Shown here: positions 16,390 through 23,863 of the stretch, piece by piece
Layout: each line of letters starts with the position of its first letter
Numbering within the stretch: the stretch's first letter is position 1
Position numbers and translations under genes: made by a program
Notes under the pieces: generated by a model
Database searches by the model: none
Told to the model about the DNA's origin: nothing
Seen by the model: only the letters and a program-made list of their open reading frames with translations
Origin: Micromonospora_E sp048060115
GTDB lineage: Bacteria > Actinomycetota > Actinomycetes > Mycobacteriales > Micromonosporaceae
Direction of reading: 5' to 3'
Length of the DNA: 64,000 nt
Assembly (NCBI RefSeq): GCF_048060115.1
Contig: NZ_JBHMIM010000007.1
Span: 1-64,000 of the forward strand

Positions 16390-18033
16390 ATGAGCGTCAT
16401 CAGTTCGGTACTGGCGAGACCGCGACTCGCGGCGGCCGTGGCGGCGGGTGCGATGGTCGCCGCCGCGACCGTGCCTGCGCCGGTGACCGCGGCCCCACCC
16501 TCGGCGGACACCCCCGCGACAGTGACCGCAGCCGGTGCCGATCTGGTGGCCGTCGAGTTGGCAGACGGGAGACTGTCGCTGTTCGCGCGCGAGGCGTCCG
16601 TCGACCGCGACGCAGCGCCGGGCCGCAGCCTGGATCCCGCGACGGTGCTCTTCGGGCCGCAGGGCGGCGCGACGGTACGGACGCCGGAACACCTGGCGTT
16701 CCAGTTCCTCGGTGGCGCCGGCCGACCGATGTGGGCGGTGACCGGCGGGGACACCGACTTCCCGTACCTGGACACCCGGGCGGTACCCCGAGGGGCGGTA
16801 CGCGACGACACGATCGAGTTGTCGCTGGGATCGGTCGACGGGCCGGGCGGGTTCGCCGCGTACACCCTCGGCGGTCTCGGCCAGGCCACCCCGCTGTTCG
16901 GCACGTTCGACGGGATGCCGCGTGCGGCCCGGCTGCCGGCCGCCACCAGGACCGGCGGGCTGGTCTGGCTCTTCGACGCCGCTGGCGAGTACCGGCTGAC
17001 CGTCACCGCGGCGGCGACGCTCGCCAACGGCGACGAGGCGAGGGCGGACGCCGTCTATCAGGTACGGGTCCCGCAGCTTGGCGCTGTCGACAAGGCCCTG
17101 CCGGCTCCGGCGCCCGCTCCCGCACCGGCTTCCGCACTGCAACGGGCGGCCGCCGCGCCGGACCTCTCGGAACCGCAGATCGCAGCGCCGGGCGACGCCG
17201 CTGTCGGCGTCGAGGCGCAGCCGCTGGCGGCACCGGCCACCAGCGCCGCGCAGCAGCAGAACCTGGCCGCCGTACCGTCATCACGGGTGGTGATCGACGA
17301 TGGCCACGTCGACATGGGTCCGCAGCTCGACGGGTCCGACCTGACGATCCTGCTCAAGGACGACACGGTCTCGCCAGCGGTGTGGCGCAACCTCTCCGAC
17401 GTGGTGCTGCAGGTCAAGGACAACGCCAAGATCACCGTGCCGGAGGGTGCGGACTTTCTCGGAGCGAGCGGTGACGAGGTGTGGCTGCTGCCGCAGGGTC
17501 AGCAGTCCGGGATCGTCTGGCCCGGGTGGAACACCCAGCATCCATCCGTCGTCGCCGGCATCAGCGGGCCAGTCACCTTGACCTTCAAGGGGGTGACCGG
17601 TCCTGGCCGGTTCACGCTGTTCCTCACCGGGTCGTTCGGCGAGGCCGAGGTGTTGTTCGACTCCGCGGCCAGCCTGCCGCAGCGCCTGGACATCCCGTCG
17701 AACACGCACGCCCACGGCAACTGGGCGTTCAGCGCGCCGGGCATCTACCGGCTGGCTTTCGAGATGTCCGGCACCACGACGACGGGTGTGACGGTGACGG
17801 ACACCCGGACCCTCAACCTGGCTGTCGGTGACGGGACCGACCCGGACACCGGATTCGGCCCAGGCTCCGGTGACGGTGACGGTGACGACGGCTCCGGTGG
17901 TGACGGCTCTGGGAGGCTGCCGCTCACCGGATCCTCGTGGCATGTGCCGGCCACCGGAGCCGTGCTGCTGATCACCGGCGCGTTGGTCCTGTTCGCGGTG
18001 CGGACCCGACGTTTCGATCAGTGTTCGTCGTAG
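16390..18033 (+). CDS. Wall-anchored protein with two choice-of-anchor M repeats and LPLTG signal
   Basis: A 547-residue exported protein with a signal peptide ending near TAAPP. A first, degenerate repeat (about 45-240) retains FQFLG, VDGPGGFAAYTL and AGEYRLTVTA. It has lost both His clusters: AGADLVAVE replaces AGHVDV, and ATRTGGLVWLF replaces the usual HTHAHANW segment. An Ala/Pro linker leads to an intact repeat (about 297-480) with DDGHVDMGPQ, LKDDTVSPAVWRN, LLPQ, IVWPGWNTQHP and NTHAHGNWAFSAPGIY. A Gly/Asp linker, LPLTG, a hydrophobic helix and RTRR form a sortase signal. GGGAG precedes the ATG. Its end overlaps the convergent His-rich gene by 16 bases. Confidence 0.87.
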   Translation: MSVISSVLARPRLAAAVAAGAMVAAATVPAPVTAAPPSADTPATVTAAGADLVAVELADGRLSLFAREASVDRDAAPGRSLDPATVLFGPQGGATVRTPEHLAFQFLGGAGRPMWAVTGGDTDFPYLDTRAVPRGAVRDDTIELSLGSVDGPGGFAAYTLGGLGQATPLFGTFDGMPRAARLPAATRTGGLVWLFDAAGEYRLTVTAAATLANGDEARADAVYQVRVPQLGAVDKALPAPAPAPAPASALQRAAAAPDLSEPQIAAPGDAAVGVEAQPLAAPATSAAQQQNLAAVPSSRVVIDDGHVDMGPQLDGSDLTILLKDDTVSPAVWRNLSDVVLQVKDNAKITVPEGADFLGASGDEVWLLPQGQQSGIVWPGWNTQHPSVVAGISGPVTLTFKGVTGPGRFTLFLTGSFGEAEVLFDSAASLPQRLDIPSNTHAHGNWAFSAPGIYRLAFEMSGTTTTGVTVTDTRTLNLAVGDGTDPDTGFGPGSGDGDGDDGSGGDGSGRLPLTGSSWHVPATGAVLLITGALVLFAVRTRRFDQCSS

Positions 18034-18311
18034 TGGTCGCCGTGTGCGGCGTGCCGGTGGCCGGCGTGCACGAAGTCCTCGTGGTCGCCGTGGGCGACGA
18101 CGTCGTGACCGCAGTCCGGCCCGTGGGTGTGGTCGGCATGTGACTCGGTGGGTACGTGCTGGTTGACCTGGCACTCGTCCCAGTGTCCGGAGTGCTCGTG
18201 GTGGACATGCCCGTCGTGCAGGTAGTCGGTGTGCCCGTCGTGGGCGACCGCGACGTGGCCGCAGGACGAGTCGTGGGCGTGCACGTGCTCGGTGTGTACG
18301 GCGTGGCTCAT
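18018..18311 (-). CDS. Small histidine-rich protein, probable zinc-binding
   Basis: A 97-residue cytoplasmic-looking protein, very rich in His and acidic residues. Two internal units are related: SSCGHVAVAHDGHTDYLHDG and GPDCGHDVVAHGDHEDFVHAG, each carrying one Cys followed by spaced His. There is no signal peptide or membrane segment. AGGAG lies seven bases before the ATG at 18311. It could store or buffer zinc; no enzymatic motif is visible. It is convergent with the LPLTG gene, overlapping it by 16 bases, and divergent from the zinc-independent L31 gene across a 151-bp spacer that holds Zur-like box 5. Confidence 0.85.
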   Translation of the reverse strand: MSHAVHTEHVHAHDSSCGHVAVAHDGHTDYLHDGHVHHEHSGHWDECQVNQHVPTESHADHTHGPDCGHDVVAHGDHEDFVHAGHRHAAHGDHYDEH

Positions 18312-18413
18312 CGAACTCTCCTAATCTCATGCTGATATTGCGATTCGAGCATATCTTATTGGGTCCGGTCTTGCCGGTTTCCCGGCGTCATTCATTCCGG
18401 CCCACATCGGGTA

Positions 18414-18431
18414 ATATGACAATCGTTTTCG
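18414..18431. promoter_or_regulatory. Zur-like box 5 (rpmE2 / His-rich divergent spacer)
   Basis: ATATGACAATCGTTTTCG contains TGACAATCGTTTTC, the closest of the five to the published-type Streptomyces/Mycobacterium Zur consensus. On the minus strand it aligns with the other four boxes as CGAAAACGATTGTCATAT. It lies 31 bases before the L31 start and about 100 bases from the His-rich gene. Confidence 0.7.
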
Positions 18432-18462
18432 AGTTGGTATCCGGATTGCGAGGTTGGTAGCA

Positions 18463-18741
18463 GTGAAGCCTGACATTCACCCCAAGTACGATTATGTGGT
18501 TTATCGGGACCGTAGTGCGGACTTTGCGTTTCTCACCCGGTCCACCGCGGTCAGCAGCAAGACCATCGAGTGGACCGACGGGCAGACCTACCCGGTGATC
18601 GACGTGGAGATCTCCTCGGCCAGCCACCCGTTCTGGACCGGCCGCCAGCGGTTGCTCGACACCGAAGGCCGGGTCGAGAAGTTCCGGGCCAAGTACGCCC
18701 GGACCGCCCGGCCGGGGAAGACCAAGGGGGCGGCCGACTAG
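18463..18741 (+). CDS. rpmE2: Ribosomal protein L31 type B, zinc-independent (C-minus) form
   Basis: A large-subunit ribosomal protein of 92 residues from GTG 18463. The L31 signature is clear: KPDIHPKYDYVVYRD, SASHPFWTGRQRLLDTEGRVEKF and a basic tail. The four zinc-binding Cys of classical L31 are absent. Such paralogues are normally repressed by Zur and replace the zinc-containing L31 in zinc starvation, releasing zinc. The zinc form is encoded at 47591. GAGG lies ten bases before the GTG, and an in-frame TTG at 18454 is possible but less likely. Zur-like box 5 is directly upstream. Confidence 0.95.
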   Translation: MKPDIHPKYDYVVYRDRSADFAFLTRSTAVSSKTIEWTDGQTYPVIDVEISSASHPFWTGRQRLLDTEGRVEKFRAKYARTARPGKTKGAAD

Positions 18742-18807
18742 CCGCTTGGCAGCGTTTGCCCTGGCCGGCATGGGGTAGGCCGGTGTCGGCGGTCCGGAGG
18801 AGGGGCG

Positions 18808-19185
18808 ATGGTGGCGATCGGTGCCCGTACCTGGGTTGTCTCCGGCGGGCGGATACCGGCCGACAGCAACGGCGAGGAGCCGGAGTTCACCGGGTTCGAC
18901 CAGCTGTGCCTGCTCAACGCCGGCGATTCGGACGCCGAGGCGGAGCTGGTCGTCCACTACGAGGATCAGGAGCCGGTGGGGCCGTACCGGGTGCGGGTGT
19001 GGGCACGGCGGATTCGTCACGTGCGGCTCAACGATTTGGTCGACCCGGAGCCGATCCGGCTGGGGCGACCGTTCGGATGCGTCCTGACCTCGTCCGAGCC
19101 GCTGGTGGTCCAGTTCCAGCGCCAGGACACCCGGCTGCCGGGTGTCGTCGCGTTGACCGACGTCGTCGCGTACGCGACGGGGTGA
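18808..19185 (+). CDS. Sensory rhodopsin transducer-like (ASRT family) protein
   Basis: A 125-residue soluble beta-rich protein resembling the Anabaena sensory rhodopsin transducer family (PF07100). Shared features from memory are the opening IGARTWVVSGGRIPADS, EPEFTGFDQLCLLNAGD, a middle block HYEDQEPVGPYRVRVWARR, HVRLNDLVDPEPI and a C-terminal half with LVVQFQRQDTR. In Anabaena the protein binds the cytoplasmic face of a rhodopsin, but relatives in non-phototrophs are thought to bind small ligands such as sugars. No rhodopsin gene is present in this window. The ATG follows GGAGGGG. A 15-bp perfect hairpin ends the gene. Confidence 0.8.
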   Translation: MVAIGARTWVVSGGRIPADSNGEEPEFTGFDQLCLLNAGDSDAEAELVVHYEDQEPVGPYRVRVWARRIRHVRLNDLVDPEPIRLGRPFGCVLTSSEPLVVQFQRQDTRLPGVVALTDVVAYATG

Positions 19186-19214
19186 GGTGCGGCCGGTCGG
19201 ACCGGCCGCACCTC
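19184..19214. terminator. Perfect 15-bp hairpin, bidirectional terminator
   Basis: GAGGTGCGGCCGGTC (19184-19198) and GACCGGCCGCACCTC (19200-19214) are exactly complementary around one central G. In practice the loop would open to about five bases. It begins in the stop codon region of the ASRT gene. Confidence 0.65.
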
Positions 19215-19380
19215 GACGTAATCGGCCTTGGGTAGCCGCTTGTGGAACTCGCGGGCGGTGGCGTCGATCGGCAGGATCCGGTCGGCGGTGCCATGCAGGA
19301 TCAGCGCCGGCACGTCGATGCGGTCGATGCACGCCCGTGCCGCCGCCGAGACGCTGATCGACAGCGCGCTACCCGCAGCC
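19209..19380 (-). pseudogene. C-terminal remnant of an alpha/beta hydrolase
   Basis: On the minus strand one open stretch reads ACIDRIDVPALILHGTADRI followed by LPIDATAREFHKRLPKADYVEV. This is the strand-7/Asp-loop region of non-heme chloroperoxidase-type hydrolases. No upstream hydrolase core (nucleophile elbow GxSxG) precedes it, and the sequence after YVEV runs into the terminator hairpin without the expected catalytic-His segment. It appears to be a leftover of a deleted gene, cut between the small membrane-protein gene and the ASRT gene. Confidence 0.55.
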
Positions 19381-19382
19381 GG

Positions 19383-19721
19383 TCACGGGTAGCGAACCGC
19401 CTGGTACGCCCACAGCGCACCGACAAGCAGCGCCACCAACCAGGTCACCATCAACCAGGAACGCCGCCGCAACCGGGTGAGCAGGACGACGAGACCGGCG
19501 GCGTAGAGCCCGGCGACGACCACCGTGCCGGTGATGGCCACCGGCGTACGGGCGGCCGAGGCACAGCCCGGCGGAGCCGGCATGATCGCGGGACAGATCC
19601 CGCCGCCCCGGTCGACCGTCAGGTGCCACATCGCCGCCCAGGTCGCCACGGCGACGAACGTCGCCGCAGCGGCCCAGATCCATCTACGGTGCCCGGAAGT
19701 CAACGTTGTGGTCGTCTCCAC
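19383..19721 (-). CDS. Hypothetical small membrane protein
   Basis: A 112-residue protein with three predicted transmembrane helices: about residues 14-32 (WIWAAAATFVAVATWAAMWHL), 62-82 and 90-108. A short outer loop holds two Cys (GGICPAIMPAPPGCAS) that could form a disulfide. A basic inner loop RLRRRS fixes the orientation. I do not recognise a family. It lies 38 bases downstream of the NCS1 permease on the same strand and may share its transcript. Confidence 0.6.
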   Translation of the reverse strand: METTTTLTSGHRRWIWAAAATFVAVATWAAMWHLTVDRGGGICPAIMPAPPGCASAARTPVAITGTVVVAGLYAAGLVVLLTRLRRRSWLMVTWLVALLVGALWAYQAVRYP

Positions 19722-19759
19722 GAGACGACCCTAAGCCGGCGGCACGGCGGGCGGAACGG

Positions 19760-21319
19760 TCAACTGCCGGGCGTCTCGGCCGTCGCCGCCGCGGCGGCCA
19801 CCGGTGCCGGACTCACCGGAATCGCCCGGTCGACGGCACCCGGCGTACGCGACGCCATCACCGCGATGTACAGCACGGCACCGATGGCCGCGCCGATCAC
19901 CCAGGCGAACCCGCTGAGCTCCACCAGCCACGGCACCCACACCGTGGCCACCGAGAAGACGGCGGCGACGGCGAACGCGCCGATCGCCCGCATGTTCCAG
20001 CCGTTGACGTAGTGGTAGCGGCGAGCCTGGTCCATGCTGTACATATCGGCGACCAGCAGGCTCCGGCGCTGCACGACGTAGAAGTCGGCGACCAGGATGC
20101 CGTAGAGCGGCGCGAGCACCGCGCCCAACGTGTCGACGAACTTCGGCAACCCGATCTGGTCGATCACCGCGACCCACAGTGCCCCGATGACGAACCCGAA
20201 CAGCGCCGTCAGATAGCCACCGCGTTTGAAGCTGATCCGCTGCGGCGACAGGTTCGACAGGTCGTACGCGGGTGGAATGAAGTTGGCGACCAGGTTGATG
20301 CCGATCGTGGCGACCAGGAAGGTCAACGCGGCCAGCACCGTCAACGCGGTGTTACCGACCTGCCCGACGATGTCGGCCGGGTTCGTCAACGGGTCACCCT
20401 GCCCGTCCTGGTAGACCACATAGGCCCCGGCCGTGATGAACAGCGACAGGAAGGTGAACAGCGCCAGGCTCAGCGGCAGCCCGGTGAAGTTGCCGATCTT
20501 CATGCCGCGTTCGGTCCGGGAGAAGCGGGAGAAGTCGCCGAAGTTGATGACCACCGCCGAGAAGTAGGCGACCATCGTGCCGACCACGCCGAGGAAGGCG
20601 GTGACCACGGCCCAGCCCTGCACGTCGGCGTTGCTGAACAGGCTGCCGACCGCCGGCAGCAACTCGTCACCGGCCTGCACCCAGATCGCCGCCAGCAGCA
20701 CGATCATGACGACGTAGACGGCGGGACCGGCGACGTTGAGGAACTTCTCGATCCAGGAGATGCCCCGGATGAAGAGCACCACCTGGATCGCGGCGACGAT
20801 CAGGTAGGACACCCAGCCGACCCCGGTCAACCCGAGCACCGTCGGCCCGCCCGGGTTGCCGAGCAGCGCGTTGAGCGCCAGCGCGACCGCGGTGGAGGCG
20901 AAGTAGGTCTGCGCGCCGTACCAGAAGATCGCCACGATGCCGCGGACCAACGCCGGGAACGTCGCCCCACGGACGCCCATGCTCGCGCGGGCCATCACCG
21001 CGTACGGGATGCCGTACCGGACGCTCGGCTTGCCGGTCAGGTTGACCAGAAAGTTGACGAACAGTCCGGCGAGGACGATGGCGGCGAACACCCACCAGCC
21101 GTTGATACCGGCGGTGATGAACAGGCTCGCCGCCAGGGTGTAGCCGGCGAGACTCTGCACGTCGTTGGTCCAGACGTTGAAGATTTCGAACCAGCCCCAC
21201 CGGCGCTTGGACTCGGGCAGTGGCGCGAGGTCGTCGTTGTACAGACTCGGGTGCGGATCGTCGCCAGCGGCGGGCACAGTGGATGTGTTGGACACGGTGC
21301 TGTGCGGATCAGTGGACAC
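19760..21319 (-). CDS. NCS1-family nucleobase/allantoin/hydantoin:cation symporter
   Basis: A 519-residue transporter with about twelve transmembrane segments. The NCS1 signature begins after an Asn/Asp-rich N-terminus: SLYNDDLAPLPESKRRWGWF, EIFNVWTNDVQSLAGYTLA, then GIPYAVMARASMGVRGATFPA and WYGAQTYFASTAV. It resembles PucI, Mhp1 and bacterial uracil/cytosine permeases. Substrates in the family are purines, pyrimidines, allantoin or hydantoins; the sequence alone does not decide which. No catabolic genes flank it. The start follows an AGGAG within the GC-rich leader. Confidence 0.9.
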   Translation of the reverse strand: MSTDPHSTVSNTSTVPAAGDDPHPSLYNDDLAPLPESKRRWGWFEIFNVWTNDVQSLAGYTLAASLFITAGINGWWVFAAIVLAGLFVNFLVNLTGKPSVRYGIPYAVMARASMGVRGATFPALVRGIVAIFWYGAQTYFASTAVALALNALLGNPGGPTVLGLTGVGWVSYLIVAAIQVVLFIRGISWIEKFLNVAGPAVYVVMIVLLAAIWVQAGDELLPAVGSLFSNADVQGWAVVTAFLGVVGTMVAYFSAVVINFGDFSRFSRTERGMKIGNFTGLPLSLALFTFLSLFITAGAYVVYQDGQGDPLTNPADIVGQVGNTALTVLAALTFLVATIGINLVANFIPPAYDLSNLSPQRISFKRGGYLTALFGFVIGALWVAVIDQIGLPKFVDTLGAVLAPLYGILVADFYVVQRRSLLVADMYSMDQARRYHYVNGWNMRAIGAFAVAAVFSVATVWVPWLVELSGFAWVIGAAIGAVLYIAVMASRTPGAVDRAIPVSPAPVAAAAATAETPGS

Positions 21320-21500
21320 GGCTCCTCCTGGGAATGTCGGAATCCCGAGGCGCCCTGCAGGGTTGGCTCAACCTAGAGTCGGTCCGTCGCGCGCGGCGTA
21401 CCCATTTAGTCAAATCCATATTGCGTGCATCCGGCGGGCGTCACCCCGGCTCTCGGCGGCCGGTGAACTACTCAAATGGCCGGACCGGGTTCTGCCGAGA

Positions 21501-22052
21501 TCAGCCGAGGTCGTGCTCGGCCGGGCTGGTGTTGAGTAGCCAGGCGAGCGGCATGGTCGCCGCAACGGTGTAGCGGTCGCCGGCCAGGCGGTGCATGGTC
21601 ACGCTCTGCGCCGTGTCCTGGTCGATGACCCAGTACTGGGGGATGCCCGCTGCCGCGTACTCATTGCGTTTGGTCACCGTGTCCAGGCCTTCCGAGCCTG
21701 GTGAGACGATCTCGGCGACGAGGAGCACGTCGGCGACCGGCAGCCAGACCCCGTCGGCCTGCGGCTTGCTCCATACGACCAGGTCGGGAATGCGCCCGCC
21801 GACCCCGGCTCGGCCCGGGATGCGTAGCCCGACAGCCTGTGCGATCCGGTCGGCCGGGACCCCTGCCGTGGCGAGCCACACTGTCAGCCGAGTCGCGATG
21901 ATCGCGTGGGCGTAGCCCGGGGGCGGCATGATCGAGAGAACTCCCTCGGGGCTGATCTCGTACCGATGGTGCTCGTCGGCGGCCATCATCGCGGTGAGGT
22001 CATCGAGACTCACGATCGGGGGCATGTGCCTGCCGACAGCCTCTGAGCTCAT
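21501..22052 (-). CDS. Uma2-family (DUF820) PD-(D/E)XK nuclease-like protein
   Basis: A 183-residue protein of the Uma2 family, common in cyanobacteria and actinomycetes and thought to be a restriction-endonuclease-like fold. It shows the core pattern: YEISPEGVLSIMPPPG, HAIIATRLTVWLAT, RIPDLVVWSK (catalytic Asp), LLVAEIVSPGSEGLDTVTKR (Glu and Lys) and YAAAGIPQYWVIDQD. The biological role is unknown. It stands alone between the NCS1 permease and the catalase gene, all on the minus strand. Confidence 0.88.
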   Translation of the reverse strand: MSSEAVGRHMPPIVSLDDLTAMMAADEHHRYEISPEGVLSIMPPPGYAHAIIATRLTVWLATAGVPADRIAQAVGLRIPGRAGVGGRIPDLVVWSKPQADGVWLPVADVLLVAEIVSPGSEGLDTVTKRNEYAAAGIPQYWVIDQDTAQSVTMHRLAGDRYTVAATMPLAWLLNTSPAEHDLG

Positions 22053-22153
22053 GCCCGCATGCTACCGGCCGATCGGGTGGGGAGACCGTGGGACACCGCG
22101 CGGCCGTCGCCGTGAAACCGGCCGCGAACCGACGACACGGGCCGGGCGCCGGT

Positions 22154-22188
22154 GGCGGTACGGCGACGGGTCGGTCCGCCGTACCGCC
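22154..22188 (-). terminator. Hairpin terminator after the catalase gene
   Basis: Perfect 12-bp arms GGCGGTACGGCG (22154-22165) and CGCCGTACCGCC (22177-22188) with an 11-base loop, eight bases beyond the catalase stop at 22196. Confidence 0.65.
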
Positions 22189-22195
22189 CGGGGGG

Positions 22196-23722
22196 TCAGG
22201 CCTTGGCCTGCATGCTGGAACGGGCGGGATTGGCCTGCTTGGCGGCCTTGGGGTCCATCTCACCCTGCTTGGCGCGCACCCCGGACTCGACCCGGTCGCC
22301 GAGGCTCTTGTCGACGTTGTGCCAGTACTCGAAGGCGCGCAACAGGATCGGCTCGCTCACCCCGTTGAGCAGGTGACCGACGATGTTGTCGACCAGCCGC
22401 TGCCGGGCGTCGTCGTCGAGCACCTCGCGGACCAAGGTACCGGGCTGGCCCCAGTCGTCGTCCTCGGCGTGCGACGTGTACGCCGACCGGACCATCTCAC
22501 CGTCGGCGTACCAGGTGCCGCCGTCGTCGGTGAGCGACGGCTGCGCCGCCGGTCCGCCGTACGAGTTCGGCGCGTACACCGGGTCGGCGACGTTGTGCAC
22601 CCGCATCGCGCCGTCCTTGGAGTAGCTGTGCACCGGCACCTTCGCCGCGTTGACCGGGATCTGCTTGTAGTTGACCCCGAGCCGGGCGCGGTGCGCGTCG
22701 GCGTAGCTGAACCCCCGGGCCAGCAGCATCTTGTCCGGCGACAGCCCCGTCCCCGGCACCACGTTGTTCGGCTCGAACGCGACCTGTTCCATCTCGGTGT
22801 GGTAGTCGGTGACGTTGCGGTTCAGGGTCAACCTGCCGACCTCCTGCAGTGGGTAGTCGCTGTGCGGCCAGACCTTCGTCAGGTCGAACGGGTTGAACCG
22901 GTACGTCTTGGCATCCTCGAACGGCATGATCTGGACGTGCAGGGTCCAGGACGGGTGCTGCCCGGCCGCGATGTGCTCGAACAGGTCCCGCTGGTGGTAG
23001 TCGGTGTCCACCGCCGCCATCTGGTCGGCCTCGTCCTGAGTGAAGCACTCGATGCCCTGATCGGTCTTGAAGTGGTATTTGACCCAGACCTGCTCACCTT
23101 GGGCGTTGATCCACATGTAGGTGTGGCTGCCGTAGCCGTTCATGTGCCGCCAGGTACGCGGGATGCCCCGATCGCCCATCAGCCAGGTCACCTGGTGCGC
23201 GGACTCCGGCGACAGGGTCCAGAAGTCCCACTGCATGTCGTGGTCGCGCGGGTTGTTGTCCGCGCGGCGCTTCTGCGACCGGATGAAATGCTGGAACTTC
23301 ATCGGGTCCTTGATGAAGAAGACCGGCGTGTTGTTGCCGACGATGTCCAGGTTTCCGTCGCTGGTGTAGAGCTTGACGGAGAAGCCACGCGGGTCCCGCC
23401 AGGTGTCGGGGCTGCCGCGCTCGCCGGCGACCGTGGAGAACCGGACGATCGACCCCGTCTCGGTGCCGGGCTGGAAGACCGCGGCCCGGGTGTACGCGCT
23501 GACGTCCCGGGTCACCGTGAAGGTGCCGAAGGCGCCACCGCCCTTGGCGTGCGGCTGCCGCTCCGGGATCCGCTCCCGGTTGAAGTTGGCCATCTGCTCG
23601 ATCAGGTAGTGGTCCTGCAGCAGCAGCGGGCCGTTCGGGCCGACCGTCAGCGAATGTTCGTCGCTGGCGACCGGCACCCCCGCGTCAGTGGTGGTCGGTG
23701 GACGTTTCTGCTGGTCGGTCAC
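22196..23722 (-). CDS. katA: Monofunctional heme catalase (clade 3 type)
   Basis: Degrades hydrogen peroxide to water and oxygen in the cytoplasm. The 508-residue size fits small-subunit catalases. Motifs: FNRERIPERQPHAKGGGAFG (distal His near residue 60), RFSTVAGERGSPDTWRDPRG, the Asn block NTPVFFIKDPMKFQHF, and the proximal heme ligand RGFSYADAHRARLG (Tyr). A Lys/Ala-rich tail (KQANPARSSMQAKA) ends the protein. The gene is flanked by a terminator on each side and so forms its own unit, downstream of the DoxX gene. No OxyR or PerR/Fur gene is adjacent. Confidence 0.95.
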   Translation of the reverse strand: MTDQQKRPPTTTDAGVPVASDEHSLTVGPNGPLLLQDHYLIEQMANFNRERIPERQPHAKGGGAFGTFTVTRDVSAYTRAAVFQPGTETGSIVRFSTVAGERGSPDTWRDPRGFSVKLYTSDGNLDIVGNNTPVFFIKDPMKFQHFIRSQKRRADNNPRDHDMQWDFWTLSPESAHQVTWLMGDRGIPRTWRHMNGYGSHTYMWINAQGEQVWVKYHFKTDQGIECFTQDEADQMAAVDTDYHQRDLFEHIAAGQHPSWTLHVQIMPFEDAKTYRFNPFDLTKVWPHSDYPLQEVGRLTLNRNVTDYHTEMEQVAFEPNNVVPGTGLSPDKMLLARGFSYADAHRARLGVNYKQIPVNAAKVPVHSYSKDGAMRVHNVADPVYAPNSYGGPAAQPSLTDDGGTWYADGEMVRSAYTSHAEDDDWGQPGTLVREVLDDDARQRLVDNIVGHLLNGVSEPILLRAFEYWHNVDKSLGDRVESGVRAKQGEMDPKAAKQANPARSSMQAKA

Positions 23723-23808
23723 GAGGACTCCTCGGGTTGGCTCAAGTTTCGGGCGCTATCTGCACCCATACCCGGCCAACGACGATCTCAGCCCTTCCGA
23801 CCAAACGC

Positions 23809-23847
23809 CGGTGTGCCCGGACCGTGGGGGACGGTCCGGGCACACCG
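23809..23847 (-). terminator. Perfect 17-bp hairpin terminator after the DoxX gene
   Basis: CGGTGTGCCCGGACCGT (23809-23825) and ACGGTCCGGGCACACCG (23831-23847) pair completely around a GGGGG/CCCCC loop, 16 bases after the DoxX stop on the minus strand. It is the strongest hairpin in the window. Confidence 0.75.
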
Positions 23848-23863
23848 GGTGGGGAGGATCAGG

